64,000 bases of DNA from Microcebus murinus. Lineage: Eukaryota; Chordata; Mammalia; Primates; Cheirogaleidae. A program made the position numbers and the translations under genes. Every line of letters starts with the position of its first letter. The first letter of the stretch is position 1. The stretch is from positions 20,179,501-20,243,500 of the forward strand of contig NC_134108.1 in assembly GCF_040939455.1 (NCBI RefSeq). Reading direction: 5' to 3'. The notes beneath the pieces are model-generated. The model was given only the letters and a program-made list of their open reading frames with translations. It was not told the DNA's origin and ran no database searches. This document shows positions 13,558 through 28,854 of this stretch, one piece after another.

Positions 13558-13735
13558 TAAGACAGATTTTATAACATTGAAATGTCTTCATGGTCAGGAA
13601 ACTGCATTTGACATACATCTTTCAGACAAATATTTCACACTATTTAAACTATCCTTCACTATGTATGTGCTCTTATTTAAGCCATGATATTTGTTATAAA
13701 TTCTGCAGTAGTTTAAAAAATATGTCCATAAATAC

Positions 13736-14231
13736 TATGATAATCCTCTCTTCGACAGGTGAGGACTAGTTCTCCTCTCCTTGAGTGTGGACTGAATCTA
13801 GTGACTCATCTCTAATGAATACAATAAAATGAAAGTGATGAGATGCAACCTTGGAGATGAGGTCATCAAAAGGCATTGCCACTACCATCTTGGTTGCTCT
13901 CTCTTAGATCATTCACTCTGGCCTGGAGGGAGCCATATGTCATGAACAACCCTCTGGAGAGCTCCACATGGTGCGGACTGAAGCCTATAGCAAAAGCCAG
14001 CAAGGAACTGAAGTCTCACTTGAGCGCACTTGGAAACAAATCTTCCAGCTCAGTCAAAATTCAGATGTCTGTAGCTTAGGCAATGACAAGACTGGAACTT
14101 CACGAGAAACCTTGAGCCAGCACCACCCATCTGTGCCCTGATTTCCCAACCCTCAGAAATGATGTAAGATAATGAATATTTGTTGTTTTAGGCCGCTAAG
14201 TCTTGTGTTCACAGCTATAGAGAACGAATAT
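13736..14231 (+). mobile_element. MLT-like LTR, degenerate
   Basis: The 3' end AATATTTGTTGTTTTAGGCC, then GCTAAGTCTTG and ATAGAGAACGAATATAC, resembles an old MaLR LTR terminus. The 5' end is uncertain. Confidence 0.5.
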
Positions 14232-14819
14232 ACACACTAGCCAAAGCTAGTTTCTCTACCATTGATGTGTTCATAGGCATGTATTTTGTTTCCACACATC
14301 TATTTTGAAAGAATAATCTTGCTGAACCCCTTGCTAAAATCCAACTTTTCTTCTTCCATTTCAAACTCTCAAATGGGTTGCCTGTATTTTCCAAGTTTAC
14401 TCATTGACTTTCAGTTTTCTCCAGAATCCTCCAAAATGTGACTTCTACCATTGTCCTTCTCTTTTTAGAAGGAAAGCATATTTACTTAAACAGATTGAAG
14501 TTGTAAGAGCTGTATGAAATTCAAACAGTACAGAAGTAAATAAAGTAGAATGTGAAACATCTTATCCACAACTCCCATAATCCCAGTCATACTAAATTGA
14601 GATCCCTGTTCTGTGTCTTTCTTTTACTTTTTCTCTTGCCTGCTCTTTTCTGCCTAACTTTACCCTCTAAAGCCCTCCCTAAATGCTACCATCCACCACA
14701 CATACAGTTGTAAAGTTAAATGCACAAGTATGAGCTACACTTACAAATGCAAATGTACAAAACTCAGAAAATTCCTAATTAGACTATAGAAGGGCCCTTC
14801 TCTCCCTGACCTTATTATA

Positions 14820-15471
<652 letters not shown>

Positions 15472-15744
15472 ATAAAAATTAAGGTATATGATGTCATTAG
15501 AAATATATTATTCTTGGTGACAAGTTTTTCTATTTAAGTATTTATAGAATTTAAATTTCTGTCTTAAATTTGTATGAGATTAGTGTATACATATACAATA
15601 TAGTAAGCAAAACGTAAATTAACCTTTTTGTCCATAATTGAGGGTTGTTATTATGCTAGCAATTATTTTTCTCAACTGTAGATAAAACAAGAGGCAACAG
15701 TTATATAGTAATGTAAAGGCATTGTTTAATTTATCTAGTCAATA

Positions 15745-15895
15745 GACCTAATTCAAACTCTAATTTTTTTCCTAGCTGTGTAGACAATTTACTTAACCTC
15801 TTCAAGTCTCAGTTTCCTCATCTGTGAGGTGGGAATAATAATGCCTACCTCAGAGAAATGTGAGAATTAAGCGAAATAATGTGCATAAAATTATT
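15745..15895 (+). mobile_element. MIR
   Basis: CCTAGCTGTGTAGACAATTT, then CAGTTTCCTCATCTGTGAGG and AATAATGCCTACCTCAG, match the MIR core in sense. Confidence 0.85.
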
Positions 15896-16418
15896 AGTTG
15901 CAGAAGCCAGTGTTTGTTGCTTACCCAACAGCCACTTGCACCTCTGTCCCTGCTAAAGGAGTGATTTTATTCAGGCAGTAAGCAGAGACCCCCTGATTTC
16001 AGGGAAGGTAGACCCCTTCCCCAGCCCCAAAGAATGAATCATTATTAGTCTAAACCAGTATCTTCATCCCATCCTGGAAACATTTTCTTTCTGGATTGAA
16101 AAAAGAACCTCAGTAAGTAAAAGCCTTGTGTTATTTCTTTGCTTTTTCTTCCTGCCTTGAATGGGATCATGTGAAGACATAATTCTTGGAGCTGCGTTAG
16201 CCATACTGTGACCACGTGGAGTGGGGTGGGGGGTGGAGGGGGATGGGAGGGGTGTCAGGGGAACAAGTCATGCATAAGCAGCTAACACCCAAAGATGTCA
16301 GAACAGTAAATCAGAAAGAGATTTAGTCCTTAAAGACCTTACTGAGCCACAGCCAATCCAGAGCCACCTACTCCAGTTTTCTTGTTTTATGACATAATTA
16401 ACGTGGCTTAAAAGTAAG

Positions 16419-16580
16419 CCAGTGGTTCTCAAAGTGTGATCCTTGGACAAACAGCATCAAAATCACCTGGGAACTTGCTGGAAATGCAAATTGTCTACCC
16501 CCACCCAACTTCCTGAATCTGCAGTTCAAAGTCTAGTAATTCTGATGCATGCTCAGGTTTTAGGGTCAGTGGTCTCACTG
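16419..16580. mobile_element. MER5A-type hAT MITE
   Basis: CAGTGGTTCTCAAAGTGTG at the left, then ATCACCTGGGAACTTGCTGG. A typical MER5A layout; the right terminus has decayed. Confidence 0.75.
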
Positions 16581-16715
16581 GAGAGATTCTGCCAAAAGCA
16601 TTCTTAGTTGAGTGTTCATGTTCATACAAATATATGTAGACCAAAGTGAAAATATTCTCTGGAAGTTGCTTCCTTGATTGATTCTCTGTTATTGGCTTGA
16701 TATCTGATCATTTAC

Positions 16716-18463
<1,748 letters not shown>

Positions 18464-20889
18464 AAACCCTTATATTTTAATTTCAATATTTTAAAATTTC
18501 TTAATTTTCTCTCCTACTTGTGTAATTTTACTTTAGCTTTGTTTCTTCCTTAGGAATATTTATTTCACTTTTTTGGCTAGTAAGAAATAGGGCCTTGAGA
18601 AGAGCAATGAAGAAAGCCCCATCCTGTGTCCCCAGTTGGATCCACCAAGGAGGAGGGCGATCTGACCAAAAGCCCAGTCTTCCTGCTGCTCGGGTTGGGG
18701 GCTCAGACTACACAGGTTAGAGATTCAAGAGCAGGGTGAACTTAGAAAATGTCAAACAAGGGTACACCCAGATTTCATATCATATATTTATTGGTTGACC
18801 ATATAACTTCTATCACCCAACACAGCACTTCTGAAAGTGAAAAAAGAAGCTGTTAAAAACCATACTGGGACAATAAGTCTACAAGAAGCTGGTCCCAGGC
18901 AACTTACATATGTGTAAGAAATACATATGCAAGTTAGGACAAATATTAATATCAGCTCTGTACGCAGTAGACATTTATAGAATGGACAACCATTAACATG
19001 AAGGGTTATGTGAATCAAAACACAATCCTCTGATGCATGCACCACTTTCTTTTTGGGTCAATTAGAAAAATCCAGGCAGGAAATTATAGCTGCCTTTACA
19101 TCTCAGGTATCAGGTTTGCATTTTGGACTACATTAACCACACAATAGCCCACAGGCATTAATCCTTTTTTTTTTTTTTTCAATATTGGCAATAATTCTTT
19201 AATTTGGTTGTGGACAGAGAGGAAGGAACTGAAGTTGATTCTGATGTTTTGCCTCTAGATAACTGACAGGATGACCATCTGTGGGTCTATCGAAGGTCTG
19301 TAAGAGAACAGAATGCTGAGATTGCAGAAACTGTGGCACATTCAAGATGAACAGTGAGTAGACAGTAAGATAGAAAAATCCAAAGCCCTATGACACACAG
19401 GTATGCTTGGGTAGAACCCAGCAAGCAGAGGAAAATGAGTCTAGCTTGTGTGTCAGCTGCTCAGGGACATTGCCTACTGACGCTGACAGCGTGGGGGTGG
19501 GGGACCTGGGTGATGTTGAGACTGTGTGCTGGCTTCTTATCAGCCAAACTAAGTGGGGGTGGGGGACCTGGGTGATGTTGAGACTGTGTGCTGGCTTCTT
19601 ATCAGCCAAACTAAAGAGAGCTGCTGAGGTCATCAGCAGTCTGTCTGCTCTCCACAAAGGTTTGGCAATGATCACCATAAGGTAGCAAAGCCATGAGGTG
19701 CATGAGATCACCCAAAAAGAGAGGAGAGAGTTAAGGGCAGAATTCTTGGCCATTTCCCATGGCAGTGTGTGGGCTCACACATTCGAACCCAATACTATGA
19801 AAAATAAATGAGGTAACACTGTGTTTTTATGCTAGCACACACCGGGGAGCAGTAAATTTCCCTGTTCCCCTTAACCACACCTGATGATTTATTGCTGTGT
19901 AGTGTGCAGGTGCAGCTAAGGAGAGGGCAAATCCTGTCAATCACGCCCACACAGGGTCTGTGAGCTGTTGGCAAATCACAGCCACTTTCATCTGTCAAAT
20001 AAATCAGAGGAGCTGATAATATAAATTTATGCATAAATATTTCCCTTTTTTGTTGTTGTTTTTTGCAGTAAGGTTTAAGGAGGAATTCAGTTGCTCACTT
20101 GCTACATGGTATACCTTGATTTCCATGAGTTTTCATTTGAGGTGTAAACCACAGTCTCTACTTTGTTTTTAAAAACTTTATGACAATTTTGAAAATAGAA
20201 AAAAATATACATACATGTTTTTAAAAATTTCTTCTAAATAAAAAAGCAGACCAAGCAAAGAAACAATAGACCAAATGGAATTGATAGCATTTTTCTCCCC
20301 TAGTTTTGTCTATTAGGGAGTAATGCAATAGGAAGATGAAGAGAAAAATGACATTTACATGGGCAAGGTTTTACAAATTAAAAAGAAATGTATAAAAAGG
20401 ACGATAAAATAATATGCAAATAAATACAAAGGCTTTGAGTTATCAGAAATCTATAAACACCTTTGAGTGTTAGGAAAAATTTCTAAAGTGCTCATCCCAC
20501 TTACCACACTGAATTTAACCCAAACAAAATTATACCCTGGATTATTATAATATATGATTTTACCAAGTTATATTAACAGGGCATACAAAGAGATGAAAAA
20601 TAAAACCTACCACCTTCTAGCTGTAACCATTGTTCCTGTTGACATGATCAGCCAAGCCAGTCTTTACTTATGATTTCTGTTTGTTGGTACACAGATGAAA
20701 ATAAATTGGACTAGTTCACAGAAAAGTCTACATTTCCTATTTTGAGCTTCCCCTTTCTAAGTTTTGGTCCACCTCAGATATGTTCCTTCTTCTTAGCCTG
20801 CCCTTCTGGGTGTGCAGGCTTCTCTTGCTTTCTAACCTCCCTTCTCTCCAGGATTAGATAGTTCTTCCTTCCTTAACTTCTTTTTATTT
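18464..20889. other. Intergenic, only the 62-bp duplication recognised
   Basis: Apart from 19491-19614, a T15 run at 19166 and AT-rich DNA at 20150-20600, nothing was identified. Chance frames around 19388-19753 arise from the duplicated unit. Confidence 0.55.
19491..19614 (+). repeat. Perfect 62-bp tandem duplication
   Basis: 19491-19552 and 19553-19614 are identical at all 62 positions, starting GTGGGGGTGGGGGACC and ending CAGCCAAACTAA. No known repeat. Confidence 0.97.
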
Positions 20890-21012
20890 TATTTTTCAGA
20901 GACAAGGTCTCATTCTGTCGCCCAGACTGGAGTGCAGTGGTGTGATCATAACTCAGTGCAGATTGAACTCCTGGCCTCAAGTGATTCTCCCACTTCAGCC
21001 CCCCAAAGTGTC
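20890..21012 (-). mobile_element. Alu monomer fragment (FLAM-like)
   Basis: A single reverse Alu arm running from TTTTCAGAGACAAGG to CCCCAAAGTG, with no second arm. Old and divergent. Confidence 0.75.
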
Positions 21013-22829
21013 TTTTTTTAAATTTCATGATTTAAATTCACTCACAGCCCTGGATTATTCCTTAGAAAAATATTTATTTTAAGCTTTTGTGTCTCTTACC
21101 AAGAAGGAATGACTTTCTCTTTCCCATTCCCATGCTCCCTAGGCCATTTTTAATGTAGCACTGATACTCTTATCAGTGAGGAGAGATGCAACTTTTCCCA
21201 ATAAAGCTGTGGTTTCCTTTTGGAAATGAGAACTTCTTGCAAAGTCACTTCAACTATTGATAATGGCCAATGCATGGAACCAAGACACGAGCAGCTACCC
21301 TCCTGACAGTTGCAGCAGTCAAAGAGCAGGCAATGTCTTTCATTTTCCAGGCAACTGCATGTCCTAACAAATTGCCACTAGGTAACATTTCTTGTTTGAC
21401 AGGTTTCTTCTATAAACCAGATTACAAAGCGTGGATGAAGATTATGAAGAGAAACCAGGTTACCTCATCTATGCCCTTTTAAGGTTACATGAGATCAGGG
21501 TAAACCACAGGGCAAGGCGAAAGAATGAACTAGTTAGACATTCCTACCCACAAGAGAAATTCCTGTCTTTGTCACATGGAGGCTAAATCATTTTTTTTTT
21601 TTAAATCTAGGTGTTGCATTCCTTGTATATGCTGTCTACCCCCTGGAGATTCTCTTCTAGATTTGGTCCAAAACCATGTTTTGAAAGCGTTGGGGCACCC
21701 ACTGCTGGCAGCTGAGAGGCACTTCGGGCCCACAGAGCAGCAGACCTGCTGGGTGGGCTTCAGCAGGGAGAGAACTTGGGGCCTCGCAGCTCCAAGCAAG
21801 GGTGGTTTAGCATCCTCCATGCTCTCCTTGATCTTCAACTTTTGCAGGGAAGGAATGGCCTTGTAGTTAGTTATTTTTCTGCACACGACACAAGCAGCTA
21901 GACATTTTTGTACTGAATAAGCATTCCTGATTCCTAAGCAGGTCTGACTGGGTGTGGGGAGGTGTGGATTGGGTGTGGGGTACCCTGACACATTCCGAGA
22001 AATAGATGGAGGCATCTCAGATGGTTCTCATATGTAGCGACTTCAGTGATTGAGGACTTTTTAGGATTGAAGGCCAAAGCCACCACCCCAAAACACAGCC
22101 TTGTCTGATTAGGAGCAGGGAGCTAAGTACTTTGCACAAATTACCCTATTAGACACCACATTAGAGAGAAATATGTTCAGCTGAAACCCAAGGCAACACA
22201 TTTTGTCCAAAACAAATTTTTTAAAATCTTCATTTTATACGCTTGGAAGAATAAAAAAGAAAGAAAGAAAAAAACCTCTTTTCCAGATATAACTTAATTA
22301 TACAACTTTCTTTGTGTACAGCTTGAGTCTGTACCTTTACTAAGATGTTTCCACCAGTCTCTGCCTCTCCAATGCACGTCCCTGTTTGCTCTTGGTGCTG
22401 CTGGCTTCAGGGACTGTGACTCAGGCCCCCGTTCTCTCTCCACCTGGCTTTTTTACACCGACCCTTCTCCTGGGTGATCTGCTTCTCCCCAAGTAGCTTC
22501 CTCTCCAATCTCGTGTCTCTTCCCCTCATCAAGTTCCACCCCTCCTCCCAGAACACTGTCCCCCATCCTGGGCTCTGAGAGCCGGCACAGACCCTCCTCT
22601 GGAGGGGAGATTAGATATTGTGCTTTATGCTGTAAAATAGGCACCTTCCAAAAGGTATACAAAAAGTCAATCATAATAGAAAACAAATTCTGAATATCTC
22701 TATTTCTACATGTAGAACACAAATATCTGAACACATATAAAAGAATACTATGCAAAGTGCTAAGAACCAAACATAAATAGGATGCTATTGGTTGTCCTCA
22801 AAAATTAAAAAAAAAAAGCAGTCTAGTAG
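21013..22829. other. No feature recognised
   Basis: Mixed-composition intergenic DNA. The frame at 21572-22015 (147 codons, minus) has no recognisable domain and is likely chance. Confidence 0.5.
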
Positions 22830-23226
22830 CAGGAGCATATATAGCACGGTGAAAATGAGAACGATGCAACCCAAAGAATGGACCTCACAGCTCCCAATGC
22901 AACAGCAGAATTGAGCAGGTGCGTGCTGTGCTCTGAAATACATCCACCATGCCTCCCACTGCCTCCTGGCCAATGACCGCGTGAAGAAGGGATACAGAGG
23001 CAGGCTTGTTCCTGGGAGATACCAGATACCTCTTGGACAGACTTGGGCTTCCGCCCAACATTTCTCCTCTCCCTCCTTCACTGGAGTCAGCCACGCATCA
23101 GTCTGACAGCTCTCTCAGCCTGACCTGGCCCCCTCCTGTTTTCTCCCAGAGGCATTTTCCCTAATAGAATCTTCGCACATCAATCCCTTCCTGGAGTCTG
23201 CTTCTCAGAGGACCCAGACTAACAGA
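22830..23226 (+). mobile_element. LTR-like fragment
   Basis: Ends with GTCTGCTTCTCAGAGGACCC and AGACTAACAG, the style of an ERVL-class LTR terminus. The 5' limit and family are uncertain. Confidence 0.35.
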
Positions 23227-23299
23227 GGGGCCAAGTCCAGGGAAGTGGCTCAGGCAGGGAAACAGCCTGCAGGAATGCCCAGAGCTGAACAAGGAGAGG

Positions 23300-23440
23300 T
23301 TATACAAAGAAAAGTGTTGGGGCGAGTCTGAAAGTAGCCAGGGCCTGGATCCTGCAGGGCCTTGGACAGTCTCCCTAAGGAGATGGGAATTTATGGCAAC
23401 AGCAAAGGGCAGCCATCACAGAGTTTTAAGCAGATGAATG
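23300..23440 (-). mobile_element. L2 internal fragment
   Basis: GGGCCTTGGACAGTCTCCC and GAGTTTTAAGCAGATGAATG fit antisense L2 internal sequence. Diverged. Confidence 0.4.
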
Positions 23441-23890
23441 GTGCTATTCACAACAGCCAAAAGGTGGAAGCAACACATTGTCTATTCACATATGAATCGC
23501 TAAACAAAATGTGGTATATATATACAACAGAATATTATTCAGCCTTAAAAAGGAAGGAAATTCTGACACATGTTAAAACATGAATGAAGCTTGATGACAT
23601 TATACCAAGTGAAATAAACCAGACACAAAGAGACAAATACTGTATGATTCCATGTCTATGAGGTACCTAGAGTAGTCAAATTCATAGACATAGAAAGTAG
23701 ATTGGTCATTGTCAGGGGCTGGAGGAATGAAGAGTTATTTTTTGAGTATAGAGTTTCAGTTTTGCAAGATGAAAAGAGTGCTGGAGATTGGTTGCACAAA
23801 AATATGAATGCTCTTAGCATGACGGAACTGTATACTTAAGAATGGTTAAGAAGGTAAATTTTATGTTATGTATATTTTACCACAGTTAAA
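23441..23890 (+). mobile_element. L1 3' end (L1M type)
   Basis: It starts in the end of ORF2 (translated YYSALKRKEIL motif) and runs through the 3' UTR to ATTTTACCACAGTT. 5'-truncated fossil, no intact frame. Confidence 0.85.
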
Positions 23891-25214
23891 AAACAATAAC
23901 AACATAGTGACAACAAAAAGGCACTGCAACTGTACTGCAGCACAACACAGAGATTGTACTGGGGATGGAAAGACCAGAGGCCAGAGACCAATCAGAAGCT
24001 GCTGAGGTAATGGAGACAAGAGAGAATGATTGCCCTGGGCACGTGGCTGTTGATAGATGCTGCCATTTGCAAGATACAGAGAACAGGAGGAACGGGGGAG
24101 GGGATGATGGTGGGTTCCATAGCATTATATTACATATATATTTTAATAAACAATAATATAATTTTACATGCTCTGTTATTTTTACTATCAAATATTATGG
24201 GATGCTGAGATACAGAGTGAGAATTATGTCCAAGGAGTTGGTCATAGACCATGAAAATATAGAGATATGGATTAGGAAAAATGGAAGTCATCCAAGAAGT
24301 AGCTATGGATGCTTAAAATCAAAATAGGTATAAAATATACTTTAAAAATAAACATCAAGAATTACAAAATGACAGTGTTGGGGACTTGTCTCTCACTCCT
24401 CATTTTGTAGGATCTCACTGGTTTTAAAGCATTCTTTGTCGTCTCACTCAGAATATCAGTTCAGAAAACTTTCTTATCAGTAAATAGACAATCTTTACAA
24501 CAAAAGCTGCTCATGTATAAGGACATCTTGTCTATTCCTAATAACGTGTGTTGGTAATAAAGACACTCAGCATTTATATGATGATGAAGTTACATTCTAG
24601 TTCCTATTCATTTTCCATTTCTGATAGCCCTATTTTATTAATTGCAATGATTTTCAACTCTGCTACCGACAACAAGTCGACTGTTACTCTGATTACAACT
24701 GGATGTTTCAAAGTCTCATCTTGATTACCAATGAATGAATTGCATGCTGCAGTTGGAAATACCTGGCATATTTACAAGAAAGGAATAGAAATATGTCTGT
24801 CTGATGGTAAAAAATAGAATGGTAGGATTTATGTATAAAAACCAATAGTTATCCTATTTTACTATTCCTAAGCTATACACAATCTTCAGTAGTTTCCTGT
24901 CAAGATAAGAATTTTTTATGGTAGAGCCTGAAAAATATTTGCATATGACATTTAACTATAAAGTACTGGGACTGTTTTAAAGAAATGTAAAGGCCTTGGT
25001 ACAAAAAGAGCGCTTTCCAAGTTGTTATCTTGAAAGGCCATAAAATTACTCCTCTGATGCCACAGTTTAAACATTTTTGAATTATTGGCTTTTTTAAAAG
25101 CCAATAACTTGGCTAACACACATTGCCCTGGATACAAATGCATCACAGGTGAGCACCTGTTCTTTTTATGGCATTTCTGGAATGGACACCACCTATAATG
25201 TGTGGCTGGGTTGA
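23891..25214. other. No feature recognised
   Basis: AT-rich 3' flank of STX11; may include distal 3' UTR. The 25082 inverted repeat lies here. Confidence 0.5.
25082..25107. repeat. Perfect 12-bp inverted repeat
   Basis: TTATTGGCTTTT, TT, AAAAGCCAATAA. No function visible. Confidence 0.9.
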
Positions 25215-25375
25215 AGCCAGGGTATGAGGTAGGTACCAGTATCCCCATTGTACAGATGAGGAAACTGAGGCCAGACAGGTTGGCTAAGTCATACAGCTAG
25301 TATGTGGCAGAGAGAGGATTACAACCTAGAGAGTAGGATCCAGAATCTATACTCTCAACTACGATGCCACACTCA
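25215..25375 (-). mobile_element. MIR
   Basis: TGTACAGATGAGGAAACTGA, then CATACAGCTAGTATGTGGC, is the reverse of the MIR core. Confidence 0.85.
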
Positions 25376-25508
25376 GATGGTTACTAAACAGCAGCAAGAA
25401 AAAGTCTTGCCTTTCCATAGGCAATAGTTCACTTATCTCTTAGTACAGTCGAGTGTAGTCTTTACCAAACTCTCTAATGTAAAATGTGGGGTATTTAAAA
25501 ATACACAG

Positions 25509-25836
<328 letters not shown>

Positions 25837-25957
25837 AAAAATACACAGAGCCTGAAAAATCACTTACTTCTATGATGGTTCTAAGCAAAGAAAATGCTTT
25901 ATGGATTTAAACAAGACAAATTTATGAACTTTTCTTTCTTGTGAAAACCAGCTGTCA

Positions 25958-26136
25958 AGCCGGGCGCGGTGGCTCACGCCTGTAATCCTAGCACTCTGGG
26001 AGGCTGAGGCGGGCGGATTGCTCGAGGTCAGGAGTTCGAAACCAGCCTGAGCAAGAGCGAGACCCCGTCTCTACTATAAATAGAAAGAAATTAATTGGCC
26101 AACTAATATATCTAAAAAAAAAAAAAAAAAAAAAAA
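25958..26136 (+). mobile_element. Half-Alu: left arm plus linker with own A tail
   Basis: A near-consensus left arm runs through the TAATTGGCCAACTAATATATC linker start and then directly into about 26 A. Perfect target-site duplication AAAACCAGCTGTCA lies at 25944-25957 and 26137-26150. The right arm was therefore already missing from the RNA that was inserted. Confidence 0.92.
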
Positions 26137-26150
26137 AAAACCAGCTGTCA

Positions 26151-27990
26151 GTCTGGAGCTGTCAGTCTCCATTTACAATATTTTTTCTCTACAGTGAAAA
26201 ACATGGGAGTGGAGCTGTGTGAAGGCTTTTCTCCTCTCCCTTAGGAAAAAGGAATTAAGTCAAAGGTGAAATATATCCCTGGCATTAGCTGAGAAAGAAA
26301 ATGAGAGAAACCTGAGAAGAGCCTGGTGGGACTCGGGTTCCACAATTCTCATATATGACTGTGAAATTAAAATTAGGTACAGGGCTAGATTTCCCTGGTC
26401 ATACACAGGTCACGTAGTGAGAGCTCCTAAGAGTTCACATACTTTTCTTTCCACTCCTTTGGAAATTCCACCTTCTGACGCACCTGAAAAATATGACCAC
26501 TGACTAAACACACTCACATATTAAATAATGAGAAAGAGTTAAGAGTTGACTCAGAAGAAGGACAGGAAACATGGTAAATGTGGGTAAGGACATTACGAAG
26601 ATTGCAAATGAAACCAAATCTCTAAAGCTTGATGATTTTGCTTAACTACTGTAACTCAGGAGAGAAAAGCAAGACACTGACATGTGAATTCTTTGAGTTT
26701 TTCTTTTCTTTTTTTTCCTCCACTCAGAATTCCATGTAGATGTAATAGCCTCAAGTAGCTAGTAGGAAAAAAGTGTTAACAACAATTGAAAAAGTAAACT
26801 GACTAACATTTAAATGGGCAAGACATAAATTTATAAAAAGAATATTTATAATGTAACATTTATTAAGCTTACTTGAAAGACAGGATTATTTAATTTCGAT
26901 TACCCCATCTCAATGCATGAAAAGAATGGTCCACAGTAAGACAAAATAGTATTTCTAAGAATGTTATTTTATTATCTCTAGTTCTGTATGTTTTTCAGCC
27001 TTCAAAACCTGTCTTTACTGCCACAACCAACACAGAGTTGTTCAAAATAAAGTTCTGACCCAAACTGGACTATGGAGATGCAGACCACAGTGAGAAAAGC
27101 TCAAAACAAGCAAACCAAGAGCCAGAAAAAGTGTTTTTCTTGATATTTATGTACCATATTTACAAAAGGAAAGTTAAACCAATTGTTCATTATGTACATG
27201 CCTTAGTGAATATTAGTATTTTACATACATATGCATATGTAATCAAGTAAAAAAGGTAAATTTAAAATAACTTTTATCTGTGAAAAAATACATAAAATGT
27301 GACTGCCATATCCTTCAGTTTGAGTGATTGTTCAATATTCAGTGCTTAAAAATATTTGGAAAAATAATCCCAAAATATAATCTGCTGAAATATATTTAAA
27401 GTGAAAGAGGTAAGAAAATAGGAAGTGTTCAATATGATTTAATAAGTAGGGGAGGTGAGCATTTGGGGGGAATCACATAGCAGCCATAAACTATGTGAAG
27501 AATCAGAAAGAAAGGATGTAAAGGTTTTTCCAAGGTCAATTTCACTCAAATTTGAACTGAACCAAGGAACTTTCAGGACAAAGTAAACGAACTGAAGTTT
27601 TGATAATGAGTTCATGCTATTCTGTGGATGCAAAAGTGCTTTCCTCCCTGAGTCCTTAAGGAGGCACGCCTTGGACATGTACCCGTCAGTTCCTCATTTG
27701 GCTCCTGTGGAGAGGGTGAGTTCAATGTGTCTATCATGACTTCACACCACTTTAGTAGCAATCTGTCTTTACTGAAGAACCATTGGAAGGTTATCAGCTA
27801 TCTTTCCAAGCACCAGCTGAGTTGCAATTCTTGAATCTCGTGTTTCCTCTTTCCGTTCTAAAGACTGAGTTCCCTAAGGAGTCGGGGCGACTCCCCCAGT
27901 GCAGAGGGCTGGCTCTGGTGGGCTTTTCCAGCGCGCTTCCCTGGCGGTCCCAGTAGGGGCTGGGGCAGAAGCTGCTAGGTGAGCTCCGGG
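26151..27990 (-). other. STX11: Probable STX11 3' UTR / 3' flank
   Basis: This AT-rich stretch follows the stop codon at 27991-27993 and has no other gene and no young repeat. Minus-strand AATAAA signals are seen at 26968-26973 and 26859-26864. I recall the human STX11 transcript having a 3' UTR of several kilobases, so the real end may lie further left, through the Alus at 25.5-26.1 kb. The sequence alone does not place the cleavage site. Confidence 0.45.
26968..26973 (-). terminator. Candidate polyadenylation hexamer AATAAA
   Basis: A canonical AATAAA on the STX11 strand about 1.0 kb after the stop codon. A second lies 109 bases further on. Hexamers are common in AT-rich DNA, so this is only a candidate. 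Confidence 0.2.
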
Positions 27991-28854
27991 CTAGTTGAGG
28001 CAGGGGCAGCAGCAGCAGCACAGGGTCCGGCAGGGGTTCTTCTTCTTGTACTGCACGGCCTTGCGCACCTGCGCCTTGGCCTGGCCGGTGTAGTCGACCG
28101 TCTGCTGCACGTTGAGCTCGATGACGTTCAGGGTGTCGGCCTGCATCTCCACCAGCACGGCCATCTGCAGGAAGAGGTCGTGCACGTCGCGGATGCGGCT
28201 CTCCAGGCGCAGCAGCTCGCGGTGGCGGCTCTCGATCTCGTTGAGCGCCGCCCGCGCGCCCTTCACGTCGGCCAGCAGGTTCTCGGAGAACACGTCCCAC
28301 TTGCCCTGCTCGAACATGTCCTCGATCTGGTCGCCCGACACGTCCTTGCCCATGATCTCCAGCTGGCGCTGCATGCGGATCTTGCAGTTGTCGCGCTGCT
28401 TCGTCTCGGCCAGGTTGTACTCGTGCATGGCGCGCTGGAAGGTGAGCGTGAGCGCGCTGTACTGCGCGCGCGCGATGCGCGCCACCGCCGAGTGCGGCCC
28501 GTGCTGCGCCTCGGCCGCCTCGCTCAGCTCGTGCATGGCGCGCAGCTTGCGGTGGATGCCCTCGCCCCGCGCCTTGATGGCCCTGGCGATGGAGTTGGTG
28601 TCGCGCTTGATGCTGCTGAGGCGCCGCATGGACGTGAGGAAGCGCGTGTTCTGCTTTCCCAGCCGCTTCACGTCCACCATCAGCAGCTGGTTTTCATCCT
28701 GAATGTCCTGGATGTCCCGGTACAAGGACTCCAGGATGTGGTCCGTCTCGAACACGATGTCCTCGTGGGCCGAGCCCAAGTCGTCGTCCCCGTCTGGGAA
28801 CTGCTGGTCATAGCGCTTGGACAGCTCCAGAAGCTCTTCTAGCCGGTCCTTCAT
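27991..28854 (-). CDS. STX11: Syntaxin 11, single coding exon (complete)
   Basis: This is an atypical Qa-SNARE. By family knowledge it acts with SNAP23, VAMP8 and Munc18-2 in lytic-granule exocytosis of NK and cytotoxic T cells and in platelet secretion; human loss causes familial haemophagocytic lymphohistiocytosis type 4. The frame is intact over 287 codons, the length I recall for human STX11. The start ATG (28852-28854) lies 5 nt inside the exon, has A at -3, and gives the family N-terminus [11 protein letters not shown] further upstream in-frame ATG would fall inside the intron. The Habc-type helical region covers roughly residues 35-155. The SNARE coiled coil covers about 204-266, with the zero-layer glutamine at Q238 (VEMQ). 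There is no transmembrane segment. The protein ends in a cysteine cluster (C275, C279-C283, C285), the expected palmitoylated membrane anchor. The exon is GC- and CpG-rich. Identification is near certain. Confidence 0.97.
   Translation of the reverse strand: MKDRLEELLELSKRYDQQFPDGDDDLGSAHEDIVFETDHILESLYRDIQDIQDENQLLMVDVKRLGKQNTRFLTSMRRLSSIKRDTNSIARAIKARGEGIHRKLRAMHELSEAAEAQHGPHSAVARIARAQYSALTLTFQRAMHEYNLAETKQRDNCKIRMQRQLEIMGKDVSGDQIEDMFEQGKWDVFSENLLADVKGARAALNEIESRHRELLRLESRIRDVHDLFLQMAVLVEMQADTLNVIELNVQQTVDYTGQAKAQVRKAVQYKKKNPCRTLCCCCCPCLN

Noticed and set aside
27979..28842. 287-codon open frame on the plus strand opposite STX11
   Set aside because: It is an antisense shadow of the GC-rich STX11 exon, rich in leucine, valine and histidine, with no domain.
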